Assembly: GCA_022579005.1 (NCBI GenBank)
Contig: MU401599.1
Location: forward strand, 37,068 to 101,067
Length of the DNA stretch: 64,000 bases
Direction: 5' to 3'
From: Poronia punctata
Taxonomy: Eukaryota > Ascomycota > Sordariomycetes > Xylariales > Xylariaceae
Part shown: one piece after another, positions 34,066-47,600 of the stretch
How positions within the stretch are numbered: position 1 is the first letter of the stretch
Layout: each line of letters begins with the position of its first letter
Notes under the pieces: model-generated
The model's input: only the letters and a program-made list of their open reading frames with translations
The model's database searches: none
Told to the model about the DNA's origin: nothing
Program-made: the position numbers and the translations under genes

Positions 34066-36007
34066 TTATCTGATGACAGCCCAGTCTGCTAACCTCCCTC
34101 CTCCGCCGTCGCTTCCTTCCCGCTGGCCAGGTTTCCGGCCAAAGACGGTCCAAAACCGCAAGGTTTCGTCACCGGCGCCTGTCACAAGAGTTCGGCCGTC
34201 AGGACTCATGGCTAGGTACAAGACTCTGTACGTGTGCCCGGTGAGGTTGACCACTTGTGACATGGACGGATACTTCCACACCACGATCTGATTCTGGCTA
34301 TAACCGTGTGTCGACACGATCTCGTTTGAGTTCTTAGACCACGATAGATTGCAGACCTGACTACCAGTGTCTACCTCGTTGATCACAGTCCCCTTTATAG
34401 TATCGTGGAAGATGATCCTCCTGTCGGCCGTACCTCCACCCGAGGCCAAAAGGCCACGTTGGTGGGGAGACCAGGCAATCGCTTTGACGGCGGCTGTGTG
34501 GTCGGTAAATTTCCAAAGAGGCGTTTCGGAAAGTTGATCCCAGACCATCAGCTTATTATCATTACCACCGCTTGCCAGTTGTCCGTCCTCACCGTTCCAC
34601 TTTAACCCACAGACCTCCTGTTTATGACCTACCAGCCTACGCATCCATTGATCTGGCGCTCGGACGTCTCGGTGATATATCAGCCGGTCTCTCGACCCGG
34701 ACGAGAGGATGTGATTGTTCCAGGCCAGCGCGCCCACACGTGCCGTGTGCCCTGTCATCGTCCTTAACCGCCGCGTCTTCTCAGCGTCCCAGATCTGTAC
34801 CAAGCCCTTCCCTGTCCCTATTGCGATGTGCGTGCCCTTTTGTATCCAGGATACGCTTGTCACGGTATCGTCTTCGAGCGTGCAAAGCTTATTTACCCGA
34901 CTCGTCGACGCATTCCACATGTAGACGCTGGACCCTAGCCCGACACCTAAAACATTGGCGCTGCCCCAGTCTACCAAGTTCAGGTAAAAATCGTCCGCCA
35001 GGTCGGGCGCATCAAGGACTTTGTATGGCACCTTGCTGACAGCTCGAGGCTGCCTCCGCGGGCTTAAAAGCATCTGCTGGCTCCCGAAGCGGACGGGTGT
35101 TAAACTATATATCTCCGACCTGGTGTCGAGGTTCGGACCATGCCGACTTTGTGGCGTCCTCGACGGCGTGGGATGGCCAGCTATGTGATGATGCCGCGGT
35201 GATAGGTAAGAGAAGAGATTTTTATGCGGTGTAGAAGGAGTAAAGCTGGCAGGAGGGGGAGGGGCCGGGTGACTTGGAGGTGTACTTGAGCGTGTGGGGT
35301 CATGGACTCGAGTAGAGTGGGATGACCCGTGCATATGTCGATGGGCTTCGGGTGAGAGAGCTGGAGGAGTTGCCTGTGGTATCGTGCTTTCGAATAATTC
35401 ATTCCTTAGTAGATGTGAAAATGTGCGATTCGCCTCCTCCGCTAAGGAATGTCAGTGCCATAATATCCAGGTGCAATATCCAAACGGGATCTTACTCCTT
35501 TGAAAATGAAGCTCGCCATGAGGGGTGCGCTTCTTCCGCGAAGGTGAAGCTGGGGAGCCCTCATCGTGGAGGAGAGAGAAGCTAGCGGTGAGGTCTTGAC
35601 CCGACCGAGAAGGTATAAATCTACAAGGTTGTCAGCGGGGAGCCTACACCGGTTCGTATTATTATTTTTACGGACCTGTCGCCATTAATCCTTCGTCGTT
35701 TTCCGCTGGGGCTGGCAGCTGGCGCGCTATCTCGTCTGTCGGTAGAAAGCTCCTTCGCTAGCGCGAGAGAAAGAGAATCCGGATCAATACCGCCTATGCT
35801 AACTCTTTCCGTGAAGCGGCCACTATGACGAGAGCTTTTCAAATTCCCAATGTCCAAGTTTGGGCGAGCCTGTAGCCGCTGACGGTCGGGCGGTGGGGGT
35901 GTAGCTATTCTCGCGGGGCTACGCGCAGCTGGGCTGTTGATATCAGCGGCCGGTCGCTTCGAACTTGGCGGGACGGATGCAGCTGGGGGCTCCGATTCTA
36001 ACGTCAT
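34066..36007 (-). CDS. CDH1: APC/C activator Cdh1 / Fizzy-related (WD40)
   Basis: Cdh1 recruits substrates to the anaphase-promoting complex in late mitosis and G1. Three exons on the minus strand, 36007-35676, 35620-35496 and 35441-34066, encode 610 residues. The essential C-box DRFIPSR spans residues 110-116 and is formed across the first exon junction. A Pro/Ser-rich linker with TP sites (CDK-type, inferred) follows. The region SEIYSLTPVRFGSQQMLLSP leads into the seven-blade WD40 propeller (about residues 295-595, KVLDAPDLADDFYLNLVDW first). The protein ends in the Ile-Arg tail that docks on the APC/C TPR subunits. The C-box start and Fizzy-related linker favour Cdh1 over Cdc20. Donors are GTCCGT (weak) and GTAAGA. 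Confidence 0.94.
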
Positions 36008-38939
36008 GGTTGTGAACCAAACCCGGACTTCATAAACACAAATCCGACTGCACTAAAGTATTATAAAAGCAGAGTGGTGTGGGCAGCGGTTCGAAGACGG
36101 CGGCGCGGTGCGCAGAGTTTGGAGCAGTACTCGAAGGAAGATAGCGCGAATGTGAGATATGGTGCCGCAAACAATCGGCCTCCTGGTCCTCCGAGTCTCC
36201 AAAAAGAAGCTCCTTATCGCATACTCTCACGTCGGGCTATCGCAGAACGTTGCGCCGGGCGACTCGAATCGGAACACGAAAGTGGGTTTCAAAGCTATAA
36301 TCTAATCGAAATGGGTGCCGAAGGTAGAGCAGCTCGGATATGATGCTCTGACGAGGTACAATGCGGTCGTGTGGGTGATATTTATGGCAAGCGATAGACA
36401 AATAGTAGCTACTTACTCTGGATACTTGTTTGTCTCTAAGGCCAGCCCTGTCCGGTGTGTAAGGTGCCCGTGGGAATTGCGAGTTGTGGAAATGGTGGTG
36501 GAAGATGCGATGGCGGCTGACGTTTGCGGTATCTCGACGTTGGATAGATGAGGTTGGAAGGGCGGCGGCAACTTTGGGGATGGATACTGGGCTTGGGGCA
36601 ACTGGAAAACAACAAGGCACCTCCTGGGGGGGGGAACTGCGTCAGGGCAAGTATGTACCCAGTACCTAAAAGAGCTGAGTACCCGTCGCGTTATCACCAG
36701 TTTGGTTACGGTTGCACCTACGTAGGGTACTGAACTGGGGCGACTAACAGGGAAAGGCCAATCAGAGTGAGTCATTTCCTTACCAAGTGGGCCAAATACC
36801 CCACATGTCAGGAAGTTTATGTTTTGTATTAAGAAATAAGCCCGATAGGAGAATAGGCCTTACCGTAAAACCCATAACTATGACATTAACAAGTGGTAAC
36901 GACACAGAGACCACCAGAAATCACATCACCAAAGGCGCATCAGAGGCCCCAATCCACCTATGCTAGGCTTCATACTTTGTCAGTATCAAGGCACTATTTT
37001 ACGGATGAGTTCACCCTCTTGACCACATATCACACTAACATATTATTTGTTTACTAAATGGTTAGCTGCAAGCTAGACACCTTATCATTGTTATTGGGAT
37101 TTGGGAAGGCGTATTTCTGTCACTCCGTTACCAAACGTTTCACAGGACACATACCACTCGGTGGCTGGGACGTAAACAAAACATGGACTTTGGGAGAATG
37201 GGGTCATTTGCAACAATACCCTATCGAAGTCGTGTTTATTGTGCAGATTGGCTTCAATTTGGCCAAGTGGGCACCAGGATTTGAGCAGGACAACTCGAAC
37301 AACAGGAACAATAACAACACATAAAGCATACTGGCGCCGTACTGGGCCCTGACAGGCTGTTCGCCCCATAATTCTACGTGTTTAGGGGACTAGGTACTAC
37401 GCGGGCCTCAAGATCGGCCCCCCTTTCGTGCACCCCCTGGTCTTACAGAATCATAACAAGAATGATGATAGGACAGATTATCGTGTGCCGCGACGCCGCT
37501 GGCGACCGGATAGACGCGTCTTGTTGAGTTTGGACAGGATAGCTTTGATTATTGTAGATCCACCAAAACTATACATACCATGGCAGACAGAATCACGCTC
37601 TGTTCAATCCGTCGGGTTGATTAGGAAACTACCTACCTTACCTACACAGACCTACCTACACACGTCGATTTTATACATTTGGCTTTGATTACGCACATTA
37701 CATATGTAGGCCGCGCAGCTAGACAATAAGTATTAATTAACACTTGACAACAATTGAAGAGATCTAACCTTGAGGTACCTTGAGTTAATTGCCCAATGTT
37801 TAGGCGCAAGCATCACATCCGCAAAAGTACTTCCATGTCTTGCTTTCTGCATGTAAATACTAGGTTAATAATATGTACGCTGCATCTACGAGTATACGTG
37901 GAAATGCGCGTGGTTCTCTGCTTGTTTATTTTTCTTTGCAAGTACGTGTACGAGTAGTGTCAAAGAAAAAGAGACGCGCTAGGGCAATTTCCCGACAGGG
38001 TGACTGGCGGTTGGATCCGGTTGAACTGTAACAAAGGCGGTCGGGCTTCTGGGTCGCTCCTGATGTCTTACATATGATAGGACCAAAAGCCCGCCCCGCG
38101 CGCGTCAATAAGTCTTGGCACTACCCTTGGGGAAAGATTGGTCAACAACTCCCAATGCACAATCATCACTACGAGTGGTGGTATTATTACCTACCGTGTG
38201 CTTCAATGTATGTACGTGCTACCTACCATGTAGGTTAGGTACGTGCAGGTAATTCAAAGTGCAGAATATACTATGTATGTGTGTAATATTATTTGCAAGC
38301 CATAATTACTAGGTACTATAATGCTTAGGTACCTGCAGGTTGGGAGCATTGGTCTGGATAACGGTTCATTGTTTGTGCGACACTGATATAACCCTGAGAG
38401 AGAGGTGGGCTTGAGATCAGCCAGTCGTGCTAGGTACCTAGTCCCCCCTAGTCTAGGGGTCTGGTAGGTAACCTCAGGTGATAACGTAACCCTCTGACTC
38501 CCTTGAAGGAATATTGAACAGGCTCATACGTACAACAGCACCTTATATCAGTAATCACCTAAATGTCCGATAGGAGTATCTAGCACATATACGCACAGCA
38601 GTTTTTGGCGATCTGGGTGCTGCAACCCGCCACTACCTCTAACCTAGCACCATTCATCTGATCCCCTATCAACTCGTACAAATAATGCAATTTGTTCCCA
38701 GTTTGCGTTAGCAAAACAACAACAGTGTTCACTGGTAAAGGCTCACTTTTACTCCTGTCTGGTGCCCCTTGATATATATTCTGCCTATAGAGAAGCAATA
38801 TATAAACGTAAAAGAATCCCTTGTGACCAAAAGCACTCATCCCGCCACCTTGTCTTCTTGGGGACTTGGAAAGGAGCAGAGGTACACACAAACTTTATTA
38901 CCGTACCAGCCTCTGGTAAGTAAGATAAACTGTAAATAG
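36008..38939. other. Upstream region of CDH1 and long intergenic stretch
   Basis: This 2.9-kb stretch has no gene I can support. The first 800 bp probably hold the CDH1 promoter and leader. Several frames of 80-127 codons exist (for example 36237-36620 minus and 37058-37324 plus, the latter ending in an Asn-rich run), but none shows a known motif or convincing splice structure. TACGAGTA occurs at 37887-37894 and 37949-37956. The sequence turns AT-rich near 38940. Confidence 0.5.
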
Positions 38940-39370
38940 ATGGTTTAATTGCAGTTGATAAGGCATAAACGTTTGCGGGTCTATAAACTAATAAGTATTT
39001 GTTTATTAGTTTAAACGTTTACCTTTGTTTTAAGCGTTTATTAAGCGTTTATTAAGCGTTTAAACGTTTATTAAAGCGTTTATTAAGCGTTTATAATACT
39101 TTAACCTATACTTTATAAACCTACCTTTATAACCTAGGTGTTTAATTAATTAATTAATTAATTAATTAAAAAAACAATAACTTACTATACTAGATTATAT
39201 AGTAAGCTATTTAATTTTAAATTATAAAGTAAAAAATATAAAAAGAAATATAAGTTACTTATAAGGTTAAGATTTAAATTAAAATTAAAATTATTGCTAT
39301 ATATAGCTATTTAAATTAACTATATAACTATAGCTACGTATATGCAATTACTTATTTATTTTTATTAATA

Positions 39371-39402
<32 letters not shown>

Positions 39403-39790
39403 TAAATAAATAAAAAAATAAAAGTATTATAACTATTATATTAAGTAGTTTATAGCTTTAAGTAGTAGCTTTAGCTATAGTAATTAAAAAGATAAAAGTA
39501 AAAAAAAAGAAAAGGGCAGAAAGTATTAAATAGCTTTGCATTTTAATTTAAAAGTACTTAGTTGCGCATATAATTATATAAAGAAAATAAGTATATAACG
39601 TTTATAGCTAGCAAAGCGTTTACAAGCTATAAACGTTTAAAAGGCTCTTTAACGCTTAGCTAGGTAAACGTTGGCAATGGCAGGTGTTAAAGGCCACTTA
39701 GCCGTTTAGAGCAGGGCTAATGGTCTATAGATGGTTAGCTGTACCTTGCAGGGGCTGCTACGGTACTACGTGTAATAGTCTACTGGTTGT
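38940..39790. repeat. AT-rich degraded repeat zone with GCGTTTA tandem units
   Basis: This is the left shoulder of the transposon block. At 39031-39092 an 11-bp unit close to TTAAGCGTTTA recurs about six times. A TTAA-type tetranucleotide run lies at 39141-39168 and AAGT/AAAT runs at 39374-39414. Related AAACGTTTA steps reappear in inverted orientation at 39600-39670, so another decayed element may fill this interval; I could not define its ends. Confidence 0.5.
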
Positions 39791-39792
39791 TA

Positions 39793-39930
39793 CAGTCGTT
39801 TTTAAACAAAGTGTCGGTAGAGCTACACTGCGTTAAATTGCAGTGTACTGTTTTTTTTTAACTACCTTACTTTTTTAATTTTTTTACATTTTTTACTATT
39901 TTTAACCAAATTTTGCGTTTTTTAAAGCTA
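39793..39930 (+). repeat. Left 138-bp terminal inverted repeat
   Basis: It pairs with 50876-51013 on the opposite strand and begins CAGTCGTTTTTAAAC. It keeps more G/C than the interior. It is interrupted at its inner edge, exactly at a TA, by the foldback element. Confidence 0.85.
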
Positions 39931-40377
39931 CTATAGAGGGAAAATATATAGGAAAACAATTATTATTAGTTAAACAATTATAGTGGATTTTTCTAATTAT
40001 AGTATTAAGTATAATTATTGTTTTTAAACAATTATTGTTAAGCGGCAGGCCCTAATTAGTTAAATTTGCAGATGTAGGTTAAAAATTGAAAAAAGTGGGC
40101 TAAAATAGAAAAAAATTAAAAAAGTCTGGCCTACTTTGCTAAAGGCTTTACAAGGGGTCAAACTTGCAAAGCCTTTAACAAAGTAGGTAATTAGACCACT
40201 TTACTATAAACCAAGTTATAAAGATTATGCAAATTATAGTATCTAACCTACTACCCGGGTCCTTTACGCTGCCCTTACTTTATGCCACTTTAGGTAGCTA
40301 ATCTATTAACCATTTATTAAAAACAATAATTGTTAGCTTTAACAATCATTGTTTTCCTATGCATTTTCCTGCTATAG
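39931..40377. mobile_element. 447-bp foldback-like TIR element with central hairpin
   Basis: The ends are inverted repeats of roughly 50-60 bp: CTATAG, then GGAAAA, then ATAGGAAAACAAT at the left, matched by the reverse complement of the right end. TA flanks both sides (39929-39930 and 40378-40379). At the exact centre, two 25-nt arms (40130-40154 and 40163-40187) pair with about two mismatches around an 8-nt loop. There is no coding capacity, so it is non-autonomous. Confidence 0.75.
40130..40187. repeat. Central stem-loop of the foldback element
   Basis: The left arm begins CCTACTTTGC and the right arm ends GCCTTTAACAAAGTAGG. The arms are 25 nt, with an 8-nt loop at 40155-40162. It sits at the midpoint of the 39931-40377 element. 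Confidence 0.8.
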
Positions 40378-40790
40378 TATATAACTGCTTAAAACAGTAT
40401 TTTTAAAAGTTATAGCTAGGAAACGTGCTAAAGCAGCCCTTGCTGCTTTAAATATTATAAAGGCAGCTTAATTATTATTAAAATTATAACATAAGTAATT
40501 AGTACACTAGTTTTTTTATAGTTATAAACTTTAACTTATATAAAGCTAATTTTATATATAAAAATATTAAAAGTATTGTTAATAATGTTTGCTATACTTT
40601 TATTATTACTTTTATTACTACTTTTATTACTAATTAAACTTTAATAATTAATTTTATAGTATAAAGGCTAGCTAAGTTAGCTTAAAAAGCATTAACTTAG
40701 CTATATAAAGTTTAAATTAACAATTATTTAATTTAATAATTTTGTTAATAAAAAATTATAATATTACTTTATAAAATAACTTTAAATATA

Positions 40791-40836
40791 GCTAAAGCTA
40801 AAGCTAAAGCTAAAGCTAAAGCTAAAGCTAAAGCTT
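40791..40836. repeat. GCTAAA hexanucleotide array
   Basis: About seven and a half uninterrupted copies of GCTAAA lie within the AT-rich block. The array is probably older than, or resistant to, the RIP decay around it. Confidence 0.9.
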
Positions 40837-43800
40837 TACGCTATAGACTTATAAGCTAAAAAAAACTAACTAAAAAGCCTACTAAGGCTTTAAAAATATT
40901 AAAAACGTATAAATTACTTTTTGCTACTTTACTAGTTACTTTGCTTAATAAATTTAAAAGCTTTAGTAATAAATTTAATAGCTTTTTTAATTTATTAGTA
41001 TTATAACTATTTTTACTAGGCCTTTTAAGCTTTTTAGCTAATAAAGTAGCTTTTATAAATAAAGATTTTAAAGCTGCTAATAGCTTTATTAACTTTACTT
41101 TTTTAAGCTTAGTAAAGCTTTTATTATACTTTTTAAAAGTTAATTTATTAAGCACTATAAAGTTGCTAATTAATAAAAAAGTAAGCAAATCTTATATTTT
41201 TTTTAAAAAAAAGCACTTATTATTATAAGTAACGCTTTAAACTTTAAATTTTAAGTTTATTAAAATTATTTTAGTAATAAAAAAAGCTATAATAATATAT
41301 TTACTAAAGTTAATATATACGTTAACAATATTTTTAGTAGCTACTTTACTTTTAAACTTATTTATATAAAAATTAAAGCAAGCTAACAAAATATTATATA
41401 GCTAGTAGCCTTATATTTAACTACTTTATTACTTTATATTTATACTAAATTTAGTAATATTAATAGCAAAGCTATTATAATAATAATTATAAATAAAAAT
41501 AAAAGTAATAGCATTTTTTTATTACTTATTTTTTTAAGTTAATTTTAAAAAAAGTGCTTATAATAGCTACGCTTATAATACTTATATTAGATAAAATACT
41601 AAAATTTATAAAAGTATAAAAAGTATATAAATTTTTATTATATTTTTATATAAAATAGTATATAATATACTTTTTATATATACTATATAAATATATTTTA
41701 TTTTTAACTAAGCTAACTTATATATTATAAACTGTTTTTAAAAAATATTGTTAATATTAAAACAATTTTAGCGTAAAAATTTATTGCTAGCTATACTTAT
41801 TTTTTAGTAAAATTAAAATACTTTTATATTTAAATTTATTTTTAAGCCTTTTACTTTATTATATACTTTATTTTTTTTAAGTTTAGCTATAAAAAAAAAG
41901 CTTATATAATACTATTTTATTATGCTATAAAAGGTTTTTTTAAAAACTTTTTTATTTAATTAAAAAGCTTATTAAAACTTTGCTAAATATTTTTAGTGCT
42001 AACTTAGCTTAAAATGCTATAATTATATTAATAAAAAAGTTTTATTTTGCTATTTTAAAAGTTTATATTATTATTATATTAATAATATTAATATAAAAGT
42101 ATAGTTAATAGCTATTTTTTAAAGCATAACTACTAAAAAAACGCTACTAATAAACTTATTAAATAAGTATTATTAACTTTATATAGCTTAAAATGCTAAA
42201 TTTACTTTTATTAAAAACTAGTAAGCTACTATTGCTAGTAAAAGTAATAATAAAGTTATAAAGGCTATAATTGTTAAAATAAAGCCTTTATAAAGTTTTA
42301 AACACTATAAAGGCTAAAAAGTAACTTTATTTAATATTAACAATTTAGTTAATAATATAATAATAAAGCTAAAGTTAATTAATATAGCTATAGCTTTTAG
42401 TAATAAGCTTTTTTACTTTTTACTTTTTTAATAAAGCTACTTTTATTTTATTAATACTTTTTAACTAAGTTAATATTATTAGCAAAGCTATATAGCTACG
42501 TTACTTATTAACTATATAGCTTTAAAAGCTAGTACGGCTTTTTATAATACTAACTTTATATTGCTACTTATTATATTATTATTAAAAGCTTTTAAAAAGC
42601 TTTTTAGCTTGCTAATTAAAAGCTTTTTACTTTTAATAATAAATATAAACTATATAAACTTTATAAATAACTTATTAAAGCATTTTAAATATTAAATTAG
42701 CTTTTTAACTACTAATTTTATTATATTATATATTGCTTTAATAGCTGCTAATATAATTTTTTATTAGCTTTATTACTTAAAAAACTAGTAGTTTAAATAA
42801 TATTATATTATGCTTATTATATATATGCAAATATAGTACTTTGCTACTAGATTTATTAAAAATAAAGCTAAATTTAAAAGTATTATAAAGTAATTAATGT
42901 TAAATAAGCAGTAATAGGCTTTTTAAGCCTTTTAGTTAACTAGTAAATTTACTATTACCTTTTTTATTTATTTATAGCTTTTTTAATTTATTTTATAATA
43001 GCTATTTTATTTTTAATTAAATTTAATAAACTATATACGCTAAAACAATTATATAAACTATATAAAATAGGTGCTAAAAAGAATAAAAACAATAAGAACG
43101 TAGATAATAATAATAAAATATAAGAAATAAAAGTAATATTAACGTTTATTTACTAGATTTGCGCTATAAAATATATTAAATTATATTAAATTATACTTAA
43201 ATTTACTAGTGTTTAATATTATTGCTAGCGCTAGCGTTTTTAAAATAACTTTTAATTTTTTTAACCTAGTTGCTAACTTTATAGCAATAGTTTATAATAA
43301 AATTTTTAAATTTGTTAGTATTTTTAAAGCTATTTTTTTTTACTTAGCTTGCTGCTATATATAAGCTTTTTATATTTTTAAAAAGGCTTAATAAAGTTAA
43401 AATTAAATAAATAAAGTAGTAAAAACTGTAATTTAATATTAAATTTATTTTTAAGCTTATAAATAAATTTAAAATAGTAAAAAAGGCATTATTTATAACT
43501 AGCACTAATTTAAAGCTAAGAAAAGGATTTATTAATAGTATAACTTTATATTTTAACTATTATTTAAAGCTTAAAGTTTTTAACTTTTTTAAATAAATAA
43601 AAGTAGTATTATAAAGTATGCTATTATATATAATAGCTAAAAGTATATTATACTATATGCTTTTTTTTAAGATTTTAGTTATAAAAAAGGTATAATTTTT
43701 TAAAGCTTACTTATTTTGCTTATTTATTTTTTTTTTATTAATTTTTAATTTATTAACAAAAATAAATATATTAGCTATAAAAAAGGCTATTTAGTGCTTA

Positions 43801-44376
43801 TAAAATAGCTATTTTATAAGATTTTATTAAGCAAGCTTAATTTTTAGCTTTTTATATAACTAATAATGCTTTTATAAGTAGTTAAAAATAGTTAAAAAGC
43901 TAATATAAACTTTATATTTTATAGTTAAAAACTACTATATTTTATTAAAGTAAAGGTTAAGCTTAACTTTTAGTTTTTTAATAAAGTAGTTAAAAGCTTA
44001 TAAAAATAGCTTTAATATATTATAACAGCTTTTTTTTTAGCAAACTAGCTATTTTTACTTTTTAGGTTATATAGGGCTTTTATTTATTTAATAGTGTATT
44101 AGCTATAGTTAAGCTATATAGCTATTTATTTAGTAGTTTAGTTATTTTTAATAATTATAGCTAGTAAATTTAAATATTTTTAAAAAGTTAATTAGTAGCT
44201 AGTAGCTATTTTAAATAAAATAATAGCTAAAAATAGCTTTAAATATAGCTAAAAACAAAAAAGTAGTAAAGTAGTAAGTAGTTTATATAAGTTAAATTTA
44301 ATTGTAATAAACGCGTTTATTAGCTTATTTTTGCTTTAAAAAATATAAAAAACATATTTTTAAATTTAAAAAAGTA

Positions 44377-44381
44377 TAACC
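44377..44381. repeat. Left target-site duplication TAACC
   Basis: This 5-bp sequence directly before the 5' LTR is identical to 50831-50835 directly after the 3' LTR. A 5-bp duplication is standard for LTR-retrotransposon integration. Confidence 0.85.
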
Positions 44382-44676
44382 TGTAACGGCCATGCTTGTT
44401 AGTTTAAGGTTACGTAACCGAGGGAATAGTTATATAACCTATAAACTATGCACGTTATTATAAAGTAGGTCTAAGGTAGTACTAAATACTGCCTTTGCTT
44501 AGCTAGACCTACTTAGCAAAATAATCTAATTAATTATATACTTATATTTTTAGCTAGGTATTTATATATAAGTAGTAAGAGAATAGATCTTAGCGTAGCT
44601 AGTTTTTTTTTTTTTTTAATTTAAAATCTTTTATATAGCGTTAATATATAGCTATTAGGCCTTACTAATTATTATA
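44382..44676 (+). repeat. 5' LTR, relatively well preserved
   Basis: It starts TGTAACGGCCATGC and ends at TTATTATA. It keeps G/C-containing segments (CGGCC, GTTACGTAACC, GAGGG) that are A/T in the right LTR. Confidence 0.85.
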
Positions 44677-47600
44677 CTATTTTAAGTTTTATTAATTAAT
44701 TGCTTTTATATAATTAATTTACTATTTACTTTATACTTTTTACTAAATTTAGTAGCTAAAAAATAAAATTATTAACTTTAAACTAACTTAACTTAACTAA
44801 ACTTTATATATATAACTAATATTTATATATAACTAACTAACTTAAAACTTTATATGCTATAGTGTACAGTAAACAACTTAACTTATTACTACAAAAAATA
44901 GTTTTTTTATTATAACTAATACTTTTATTTTTAATAACTTTAAGTTAAAAAAAAAAGAAAAAAGAAATAATTTTAACTTTAATAAAAAAAAAGAAAATAA
45001 ACTTAATTAATAGTTTAATACTATAAAGGCTATAAATAACCTTGCTACTTTAATAGCTTTTATTACTAGCATAGCTAACTAGCTTATTTTTTTTATTAAA
45101 AAATAAGCTTTAGCACTTAACTTAACTAACTTAAATACTATAGCTTTTTAAGCTTTTTTAGCTAAATTTTAATAAATATAAAATAAGCTAAATTAAATTA
45201 ATATATAAGTTAATATAAAAAGTACTTTTGCTAGCAACTATACTATAACCTTTAAAAGATATGCTACTTTGCTAAGTAGTGCTTTTAGTAAAAGCACTTT
45301 TATTGCTTAAAGCTTAGCTATTAACTTTACTTTTTAACTTGTTACTATTTTAATTAATATATTAAACTTTTACTTTAAAAAAAAATTTTAAGCTAAAGGT
45401 TTTAAACTTTTAATTTTTAATAAAAAAACTAATAACTTTAATAATTAGGTTTAAATAATTACTTTAAAGCTTAACTTTAACGTGCGCACCTTTTATAATA
45501 AAAAATAATAATTAAAATATATGTTTATACGCCTTTTTAGCTAGCTTTAGTAGTAAGTTAAAATATGTTTTAATGCTTATAACTATAAAGTAAGCTTTAT
45601 ATATATTATTAAAATAATTTAAGTTTTTAAAACTATTTATAAATTAGTTAACTAAATAAAAGCTGCTGCTTAAAAGCTTGCTACTATAAACTTTAATAAT
45701 TTTTTTACTTAAAATATTTAAGTTTATATTAGCTATTTTATTAAGTTATTAGTTTAAGCTTATAAACTATACTTTTTTTAAAAAAAAAAGCTATACTATA
45801 GTATAAAAATTTTAATTAGCTATATTTTTTACTTTTACGTTTATAATTTAAGCGTTTTTTATAAAACTTTTTATAAGTTTTTTTAAAAAAAAATGCTTAA
45901 TTAATAAATTAAAAACTAAAAGCAAAAAGCTAAAGCTAAGCTAGTAGTATAACTTTATAAAAGCATAACTTTAAACTAAAAACTTTTTATTTTTATTTTA
46001 AAGCTTATTATTTATAAGTAGCTATTTAAAACTAAAAAAAAAGTTTACTAAAAAAATAATATTTACTTTAATTATAGCAAAAAAAGCTATATAATTAAAA
46101 ACTGTTTTTAACTTTAAATTAACGCTTTTTTTACTAAACTAATAAAAAAAGTTAAAAAAAATGTTTTAGTTAAAAAAATAGCTTTTTTAAAGATTATTTT
46201 ATTTAATAAATTAGAAAACTAGCCTAGTTATTTTAAGTTTTTATAATAGTTTATATATTTACTATAGCTAAATTAAGTAGTAAAAATAAAACTACTAAAT
46301 TTAAACGTTTTATTTAAATTTAAATTAATAGCTTTAAAATATAAACTACTGCTTTATATAATATTAAAGCAAATGCTTATTTTTTTATTAATACTTTGCT
46401 AGCTTTATTACTTTATAAACAACTTAAAGCTTTATTAACTTATTTAAAAAAGCTTATTTAATTTTTTAACTATAAAGGCTAACTTACTAGCATTGTTTTT
46501 TAAACGCTAATAGCTAGCTTAAAAATTAATAGTTGCTAATTTGTTAATTAAACTTTTTAAGTTACTAATATTAGCAATAAAGTTATTATTAGTTTATAAT
46601 AAATAGCTAAGCACTTTATTACTTTAAATTATAAGCATTGCTAATTATTATAGCTTAAAAAAACTTTACTTTTTACTATATACTTACTTACAATTTTTTT
46701 AGTAAAAAAAAACTTAGTTATGCTAACTAAGCAACTTATTTACTAATAAGATGTTAACTATTAAAATGCTAAATTAAATTAGCATTACTAGCTACTATAA
46801 TATAATAAGCTTTTTATTTGCTTTATTATAGCTACTATTTAACTTTTTAGCTTAGTTAATAAAAATAACTAAAAAGCTATTACTTTAATTATTATATTAT
46901 TTTAGCACCTAGTATATACTTAAAAATAAAAGTTTTTAAAATTGCTAAACTTAACTAAGTTAATATTTATTAAATATATAAAGTAGCTTTAAGGCTTATT
47001 AGCTTAAGTTAGTGCCTTTTTTTTAACTATAAGCTTTATTAAGTTTTTTATAAATAAAGACTTAAAATATATTACTTAAGTGCGTTAGTTAATTTTACTT
47101 TAACTTACTTACTTAAAAGGTTTTTTTTTTAAAAAAGAAGCTAATACCTTGCTTTTTTTTTATTTTAGCTTTAATATAAAATTAAAACTAACTAATAAAG
47201 TACCTTTTACTAGTCCCTTTTAGTTTTAAATATTAGTTAAATATATTTTTTTAAAAAAAAAAACTATTAATAAACTTTTTGCTTTTAGTTTTATTAAACC
47301 TTATATAAAGCTTTATATAGCCTTTATACTTTTTGCTTTTAAACTAAAGTTTATTAAAAAATAGTTTTATATTAATTATTATTAATAAAACTGTTACTTT
47401 AAAAACTATATTATTATTGCTTTAAACATTAATAAAATTATTTTTAATTACTATAATGCTTGCTATATATTAAAGTTTAATATTATTAAAGCTTTTTATT
47501 GCTTATAAATAACTTTATTTTTTAAGTATTTAATTGCTTTTTATACTTATATAAGTACTTATTAGTAAAAGGTTTTACTATTTAAACTAAAAGTAAAATT

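Noticed and set aside
36237..36775. 120-127-codon minus-strand frames upstream of CDH1
   Set aside because: They have no domain, no splice context and lie in the probable CDH1 leader and promoter region.
37058..37324. 88-codon frame ending in an Asn-rich run
   Set aside because: The overlapping opposite frame is equally open, it has no known motif, and the Asn run comes from an AAC microsatellite.
40856..41188. 110-codon frame in the AT-rich block as a possible transposase remnant
   Set aside because: The translation is Lys/Leu/Asn-rich as expected from A/T composition; the faint resemblance to pogo-type C-termini is not supportable.
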